Source: Goniomonas avonlea
Taxonomy: Eukaryota; Cryptophyceae; Goniomonadida; Goniomonadaceae
Assembly: GCA_003573635.1 (NCBI GenBank)
Contig: QUTJ01031585.1
Coordinates: forward strand, 1 to 13,153
DNA: 13,153 nt
Reading direction: 5' to 3'
Shown here: positions 8,081-13,153 of the stretch, one piece after another
Numbering within the stretch: position 1 is the first letter of the stretch
Layout: every line of letters begins with the position of its first letter
Translations under genes and position numbers: made by a program
The notes under the pieces: model-generated
The model's database searches: none
The model's input: the letters and a program-made list of their open reading frames with translations, nothing else
Told to the model about the DNA's origin: nothing

Positions 8081-8572
8081 TGGGCAACGTGCGCTACCTG
8101 CTGGGATGATTCTGGTTTCGGGACCGCTTGGCGTGGCCAGTATTGGATATCAACATGCGTTTCGTGTATTCAAACTTGAAACTTTGAATCCACTTTGAAT
8201 CTGTTTGAATCGCTGTGCCTGTTCGTGTTTTCTTCTGGCGTTTCGTGTGTGCTTTAGGGCCTTGGTTTCGGAATAACTGTTTCTTCTAGCTCTCTCCTAG
8301 TACACTCTCCCTTTCATTACCATATAGTGCCAGCTCCACGGTCCACCGCTGCTCCGAACTCCAGACGGAGGTGAGGACTCTGCTCGAGCTCTTCCGATCT
8401 CTCTCGCTCAGCGGTTCCTGACTGAATGGCTTGAATCCCTCTCGCTCTCTCTCTCCCCGCCCCACCCCTCTCTCTCTCCCTCGCTCTCTGTCTGATGTGG
8501 CTGCTCAGCGGTCCGGACAGCTGTAATCAATTGAGATTCATTCCCTGTGACAATCAATGACTATAACATGTT
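8081..8572. other. Gene-free spacer upstream of the unknown gene
   Basis: No coding exon found. On the (-) strand, just upstream of the 8080 start, there is a CCAAT (in GATATCCAATACTGG, about 8141-8155) that may be promoter sequence. Around 8167-8212 a short motif, TTTGAATC, recurs. 8398-8500 is CT-rich simple sequence. Confidence 0.5.
8388..8400 (+). other. Exact match to the 3' end of Illumina adapters
   Basis: GCTCTTCCGATCT is identical to the last 13 bases shared by standard Illumina adapters. About 30 bases before it, GAACTCCAG (about 8356-8364) also occurs in the TruSeq index adapter. The following sequence is CT-rich. This may be an assembly or library artefact. Confidence 0.55.
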
Positions 8573-8592
8573 TTGAAAGTGTGCAGCCATGC

Positions 8593-9030
8593 TGATCACG
8601 TGATGGGGTCTCACGTGGCAGTCGCTGGGTTGCCCGGGTTCATATTAAGAGATCACGTGCCAATCCCAGCGATCAAGAGATCGTGTGACGGGGTGACAGG
8701 TGATTCATATCGCGTGATGGGCGGTTCATACAGGAGATCACCCAGAGATCAAGAGATCGCGTGATGGGCGCGACGGGCGGTCCCTGGGTTCATATAAGCG
8801 ATTACGTGACGCGTCACGCGATCGACGAACGCAGCAACTGCCCAGCGCGAGCCCGTAACCCCGTCACATGATCCCTTGATCACTGGGTTTGGCGGCAGTC
8901 CCGGGTTCCTGGATCACGACGTGACACGATCGCTGGGTTGAGATCACGTGATGAACGGTCAGTTCATAGCTGTTCAGAGCTGTCGCTGCGTTAAGAGATC
9001 ACGTAACGGCAGTCGGTTATGATGGGCAGT
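8593..9030. repeat. Degenerate repeats with GATCACGTGAT core
   Basis: At least seven diverged units share a pattern like GATCACGTGATGGGCGGTC followed by CTGGGTTCATAT and AAGA. Unit starts are near 8594, 8651, 8680, 8755, 8800, 8914, 8942 and 8998, and some copies are inverted. The palindrome ATCACGTGAT is intact at 8595-8604 and 8943-8952. CACGTG also occurs at 8612-8617 and 8654-8659. This could be an old minisatellite or a cluster of bHLH/bZIP-type sites. It lies 0.5-0.9 kb upstream of the unknown gene and overlaps the end of the PLAC8 gene. Confidence 0.6.
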
Positions 9031-9050
9031 CGCTGCGGTGGGGTCCCAAA

Positions 9051-9182
9051 CTAATTGTCCAATCTTGCCATGGTGGGCACAGCCCAGGCCGGCTGCGCAA
9101 GAACCGGGGGGTCGTCCGCTCCCGGTGAATCTGGCCGTGAGTTTTAGCGGCGACACGGACACGTACACCCGCGCGCGCATCG

Positions 9183-9249
<67 letters not shown>

Positions 9250-11027
9250 CCCCCCCCCCCCAAACACACACACACACACTCGTCAAGCACACAAACCGAC
9301 ACCAACACACGCACGCGCGCCCATAGAGCACACACACACACAATCATCAAGCACACACACACACACACACAATCAACAGGGACACAGCAACACACCTGTG
9401 GGAGGCGCACTCGGCTCGACAGACGCAGCGTGTCCAAGGACCGGCTTCCTGCTGAGATCAGGTTCATCAGCATGTTCGAATACAAATCTAAGGCAGGAGG
9501 CAGCGATTTCGGATACAAATCTGACGCCGAAAACAAGGCGGAAGGAATTCAACGAAAACGACGAACGGCACGTCTGTCTGACTCTTCCAGTTTCGGTCTT
9601 TGAAATCGACTGCACGATCCCCACAGAATATTTTATCGTTGCGGGGCAACGCGCACCTGGAGTCCTGGTTGTTCCATTCGTTCTCCTCACTAACGGGAGC
9701 GCTGGGTGCCGGCGCGCCCGCAGCAGCACCATCATCATTGTCACCGTCATCGTGAAACGGGGCATAGCCGCCCCCCCCTCGCCCGCCTCCTGGGCGCACG
9801 CCAAGCTCAACGTCCGGTTCCGGTTGCTGCGCGACCGTTTTCAGCACACTTTCGGTCGCTGCTTGTGCTGAGGTGGGTGGGGCTCGTGTGTCGCGAAAAC
9901 ACTGCTGACAAGCAGAGACAGGTGGGCTTGCGGGGCGGCTGGCGGCTTATTCCCATAGGGGGGAGGGAAGGGGGGGGGACAGAGACAGAGACAGAGACGC
10001 ACACACACAGAGAGAGAGAGAGAGAAGCAACAACAGGTCACGGACCTGGGCACGCGGAGCGGCCGGCGGCTCCTCCGGACGTGTTGGCTCCGCATTCGGG
10101 TGACCTTCGGGCCACACCCGCAACGCACAGGATACGGTGCCAAGCTCCTCTTGATCGACTTGCAAGGCCTCCTAAGCAGAGGGTCGATGGAAGGAATGGA
10201 CCGAGAACGAGATAGGAAGAATGGACCAGAAACGATACCTGGGTAATTGCACAGCTTGGGCAAAAAAAATGAAGAGCACAATCTTCGCAAGCACTGCCCT
10301 GATAAGGGTCGCGATTTAGTTTGGAAAATGCGAAAGGGAGGCCGCACTGCAATGTTGTAGCGTGCCCGCAGCCTGGTTCTGTACGTCACTCTCAAGAACA
10401 CAGCAGCCAAGGAGCAGATGTTCACGAGGAGTCTGCCAGTCTCCATCTCTGGGGGCCTGCCATCCAAATTCCCGACTGTTGCGGAGTGATCCCCATACTG
10501 TGAATTCTTCCAGTAATTGAGGGCGTTCCAACCGAGAATGATTCTGTGTCATCCCATCATTCACGAACTCAAGAAGCACGAGTGACGCACATATGAAGAA
10601 CCCCAAATGTTATCGCAACAGTCCAGAAAGAGTCCAACCGAGCACGTGCCGCATTTAGGCCCAGTCGGATGCATGGAAAGAAAAGAGACATGCAGACTGC
10701 AGAAGCTTTCAGGTGCGAAGGTGCAAATCCTCGGATTTCCAACACTCACAGTAATCCATGTGATTAAGCCAGGAACAGAATCCAGCTCTCCAGACCCGCT
10801 GCCCCCCATACATTTCGTGCACTCCAAGCAGGTCCCCTGGCACAATGCCTTCAGCAAGGAGGCACAACAAATTCCACATCACCTTCATTTGGACCAACTG
10901 GCATGGCAACAACGACTGGTTGACCAGTGGCAACATTGTGCATCCGTGTTTGTTCTGGTAGTGTCCCCATGGGACGTCCTTGTTCCGGTATCCTCATGGG
11001 AGGATACATGCGAGTCTCAAACTGCAT
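9051..11027 (-). CDS. PLAC8-family cysteine-rich protein with long acidic/proline-rich tail
   Basis: The longest phase-consistent model has nine exons and 371 aa: 11027-10883, 10836-10750, 10696-10591, 10543-10348, 10298-10239, 10147-10042, 9867-9657, 9520-9396, 9130-9051. The N terminus is MQFETRMYPPMRIP, then TGQPVVVAMPVGPNEG. The PLAC8 domain follows: VWRAGFCSWLNHMDY, CMSLFFPCIRLGLNAAR, then a longer than usual middle (GVLHIILGWNALNYW), then YRTRLRARYNIAGSACEDC and LHFFCPSCAITQ. The last two segments are the classic R-x-x-L-R-x-K/R-Y-x-I ... C ... FC-x-x-CA-x-x-Q end of the family. PLAC8 proteins are small, usually membrane-associated, and linked to metal handling or cell size; which applies here is unknown. 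The tail (PEDV, DDGDNDDGAAAG, then Pro-rich) is extra. Exons 1-5 are firm, and 6-9 are less certain. Other ends are possible: reading on from exon 7 stops at 9488, and reading on from exon 8 stops at 9373. It is transcribed away from the helicase gene. Confidence 0.78.
9181..9382. repeat. Compound CA/GA/poly-C microsatellite
   Basis: On the + strand it is (CA)n to about 9214, (GA)n to about 9246, a C run at 9249-9261, then more CA blocks to about 9371. In the PLAC8 model it lies inside the last intron (9131-9395), where the transcribed sense is TG/TC-rich. Confidence 0.9.
9958..10025. repeat. G-run, AGAGAC and GA/CA microsatellite in PLAC8 intron 6
   Basis: The + strand reads GGGGGAGGGAAGG, then repeated AGAGAC, then CACACACA and (GA)n. 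It lies within the proposed intron 9868-10041, with a pyrimidine-rich sense strand. Confidence 0.85.
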
Positions 11028-11146
11028 CACCCACAAGTCCTCTCAGACTCCTCTGGGGGCTTGACTTGACATCGGGTCGGACAAACTCGAACACTGTATG
11101 ACATTGTTCCGAACTCTTCGATCGCAGCACGAGGCTGGATCACAGC
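11028..11146. promoter_or_regulatory. Bidirectional promoter region (PLAC8 gene / DHX37 gene)
   Basis: 119 bp separate the two divergent ATGs (11027 - and 11147 +). No TATA box is obvious. An ATG at 11104 on the (-) strand opens a short frame (MSYSVRVCPTRC...), which could be a small upstream ORF for the PLAC8 mRNA. The promoter role is inferred from position. Confidence 0.5.
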
Positions 11147-12582
11147 ATGGCCAAGGGCAAGAAAAAACGCTCCAGAACCGCTGAAGAGGAGGCGGAAGAT
11201 GCAGCGGCTGCAACCAGCATTGGCGATGCTACGGTTGATGGCAATGACCCAAATGCGTTGATGCTTCCGTCCAAGAGGAAGCAGACCAGCACCACAAGAC
11301 CGCCGCAGACGAAGGTGACTACGCCGCTGGACAATAGTGTTGTTCACCCCACTGCAGGCGGAGCAGTTGTTGAGTGGCTCCAAAGCTAAAAAGCTCAAGA
11401 GGCTCAAGGTGGGTTCTGTGGCTTACATGNTCCTGCTGACCGTGTTGCAGGAGCGCATTGAGAAAGAAGCCCGCCGTGATGATTTGTTCAAGTCCTTGGC
11501 GTGCGTGTACAGTGTGTGCTAGGCGAGATCTCACCGGCCACCCACAGGCAGAATCAACTTAGTATTGCGCAACTGCAGCAGTTGCGTTCTAGCAAGGCTC
11601 TTGGAAAGGTGCCGGATTTCTCGACTTTATGCTGCTGACCATGAGCAGAAATTGACAAGAGTCGATAAATACCGGACTCCAAAACCGGTTCGACCTGAGG
11701 AGGAATTAGAGGAAGAGGAAGAGGAAGACGTGGAAGAGGAGATTGCGGGCGGCCCTGTTGGATCCAAACCCATGGAGCCCACAGGTATCTTGGCTGCCCA
11801 CGCCAGCATCCTCCATGCGCTGATATCACACACTTCCATTCGTACAGACACCGCGCGCACACAATGATCCGCACCCTCGCGCCACGCCGCGCGCGCACGC
11901 ACGCACACACGCACGCACACACGCTGCCCCACAGTGATGAGCGAGAGCGAGGAGGAGGAAGATGAGCACGACGGGGGGGACAGCGACGCAGAAATGGAGG
12001 TTACCCGGAGTCGCCGTGACAACGATGATGACGAAGATGTTGAGGGTGCGGAGGCTGCGCTTGGCGCCGGCGTATGGCAGCTCGATTACCGTGCCGGAAA
12101 GGTGGGGGAGTTCCGCCGTTTTTTTACAGTATGTGTGATTGTGTGATTGCGTGATGGTTGATGGGTGATCTGTGATGTGCGATGATGTGCGATGTGTGAT
12201 GTGTTGTGCGATGTGCGATATGAGTTTGTGATGTGCAATGTGAGCTGTGTGCTGTGAGCTTGTGATGTGCGATGTGATGTGAGTTGTGTGATGCCCTTGT
12301 GTGGGCAGTGCCAGTCAGCGACGATGTGTTGGGGGTAGCGTGCTTCTCTCCACAAGCCGGACGCCTGCCTCTTAGTTGGTGGTTGGCCTGGCGGTACGAC
12401 CGAAAGCGAGCGTGTACAGAGGGAGGGTCGAGAGACAGAGTCACAGAGAGGGAGACGGACATAGGCTGGTGCTGGTGCGGGCGGTAGGTGTGACAATGGC
12501 TCCGTTGGTCTCTCTTACTCTCTGGCTTCCTTCGCCCTCTCTCTCGCTCTCGCTCTCGCTCGCTCGCTCTCTTCTCTCTTCT

Positions 12583-12647
<65 letters not shown>

Positions 12648-13040
12648 CTCGATCTATCTATCTGTCTATCTGTCTATCTGTCTCTCCTCTCTCTCTCTCT
12701 CTCTCTGCGTCTCTCTCCTCTCTCTCTCCCTGCGTCTCTCTCTCGCTCTCGCTCTCGCTCTCTCCCCCCCGTCGGCCCTCCCGCCTGAACCCCTCCCTCG
12801 CCCCTCCCTCGCTCCCTCCCTTGCTCACGCTCTCGCGTCTCTCAGCGGTTCCTGGAAGGTGTGGACCCCCTGCCCTCCCCACTCTCTCACAGCACTGTCG
12901 CAGACGGCGTTCGTAAACGTGCAGCGGCCGCAAGAGATCATGGACGGAAGAGAGAAGCTCCCCATTCTGGGGATGGAGCAGGAGGTCATGGAGGCTGTTC
13001 GGGCTTCCTCGGTGACCATTATATGCGGGGAGACGGGCTG
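11147..13040 (+). CDS. DHX37: DHX37/Dhr1-type DEAH-box RNA helicase, N-terminal part
   Basis: Seven exons: 11147-11314, 11358-11408, 11451-11500, 11548-11608, 11649-11784, 11935-12101, 12904-13040, all in phase, giving 256 codons plus two bases. The early motif NDPNALMLPSKRKQ matches the NALxLPxKKxK region of DHX37. Next come a basic helical part (SGSKAKKLKRLK, ERIEKEARRDDLFKSLA, LSIAQLQQLRSSKALGK) and two acidic stretches (EEELEEEEEED, MSESEEEEDEHDGGDSD). The last exon has VNVQRPQEIMD, LPILGMEQEVMEAV and VTIICGETG, where the Walker A motif starts. It ends in TG before GTGCGT, so the next residue should be Cys of GETGCGKT. The helicase core lies beyond the window. The family acts in the nucleolus, freeing U3 snoRNA from pre-18S rRNA during small-subunit assembly. 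Intron 6 is large (12102-12903) and repetitive; a small missed exon there cannot be excluded. Confidence 0.88.
11430..11430. other. Ambiguous base (N)
   Basis: The only undetermined base. It lies in the 42-nt intron 2 of the DHX37 gene (11409-11450), just before the CTGCTGAC branch-like site, and does not affect the protein. Confidence 0.95.
11867..11925 (+). repeat. CGCGCACA-type tract in DHX37 intron 5
   Basis: CGCGCGCACGCACGCACACAC-like simple sequence lies inside intron 11785-11934, which ends GCTGCCCCACAG. Confidence 0.8.
12124..12300 (+). repeat. Degenerate TGTGATG(TGCGATG) repeat in DHX37 intron 6
   Basis: Many variants of TGTGATGTGCGATG run through the first 200 nt of the large intron. 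Called open frames here, rich in His/Thr/Ser on the (-) strand, are repeat artefacts. Confidence 0.85.
12528..12850 (+). repeat. Long CT-rich tract with CTAT block in DHX37 intron 6
   Basis: (CT)n dominates, with CGCTCT variants, a CTATCTAT block at about 12628-12672, and CCCTCG near the end. It supplies a very long pyrimidine tract before the acceptor at 12903. The Leu/Ser frames across it are not genes. Confidence 0.9.
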
Positions 13041-13153
13041 GTGCGTGTTCCGGGCCCTCTGTCCCGTGGTTGCGCCCTCCCTCCTCGCTCACTCGGCCTC
13101 TTCCATGTGGGAGGAGTGTGAGAGTGGGCGCGGATTGTAAGGGAGGGGGGGGG

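Noticed and set aside
8407-8420. CTCAGCGGTTCCTG shared with 12841-12854
   Set aside because: A 14-base match next to CT repeats is not unlikely in a window of this size. It may matter only if the adapter site proves to be a chimeric join.
9038-9871. 277-aa open frame on the + strand
   Set aside because: It runs through a CA/GA microsatellite and is antisense to PLAC8 tail exons.
10607-11101. 164-aa open frame on the + strand
   Set aside because: Antisense to PLAC8 exons 1-3, whose frame carries the domain motifs.
12376-13140. 254-aa open frame on the + strand
   Set aside because: Only 12904-13040 is real DHX37 exon. The rest translates CT repeats into Leu/Ser and reads past a good donor at 13041.

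Overview
This is nuclear DNA of a GC-rich unicellular eukaryote. Every gene I could reconstruct is broken by short spliceosomal introns, mostly 40-60 nt, with GT...AG ends and often a CTRAC-like branch site (TACTGAC, TGCTAAC, CTGAC) close to the acceptor. Microsatellites are frequent, one gene tail carries a tandem repeat, and there is one N at 11430. The gene content (VWA_N/VWA protein, SH3 protein, PLAC8 protein, DHX37-type helicase, IS630/Tc1-like transposase) fits a free-living protist; the genus cannot be fixed from sequence alone. Few single open frames represent whole proteins. I built gene models by joining exons and required every junction to keep phase.

Layout. 131-1449 (-): 5' part of a secreted or membrane-anchored VWA_N+VWA protein, cut by the left window edge. 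1516-3392 (+): a 498-aa protein of unknown core with a C-terminal SH3 domain, transcribed divergently from the first gene across a gap of about 66 bp. 3361-3600: a tandem array copied from the end of that CDS, which would form six RNA hairpins; it is followed by a CA-rich tract and an AATAAA. 3982-5072 (-): a two-intron DD34E transposase with no disabling change seen. 5152-5389: two adjacent palindromes, the second a 166-bp foldback, MITE-like element flanked by TA. 5762-8080 (-): a gene of about nine exons with no recognised domain. 8081-9050: no gene supported, but a CT-rich tract, an exact match to an Illumina adapter end, and degenerate GATCACGTGAT repeats. 9051-11027 (-): a PLAC8-family gene of about nine exons. 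11147-13040 (+): the N-terminal seven exons of a DHX37/Dhr1-type DEAH-box helicase, ending inside the Walker A motif at the right edge.

The genes do not look like one pathway. They look like ordinary protist genes in two head-to-head pairs (VWA/SH3 and PLAC8/DHX37), each sharing a very short promoter region, with a transposon island between them. The best candidates for something new are the hairpin array made from coding sequence, the gene without known relatives, and the foldback element next to a spliced transposase.
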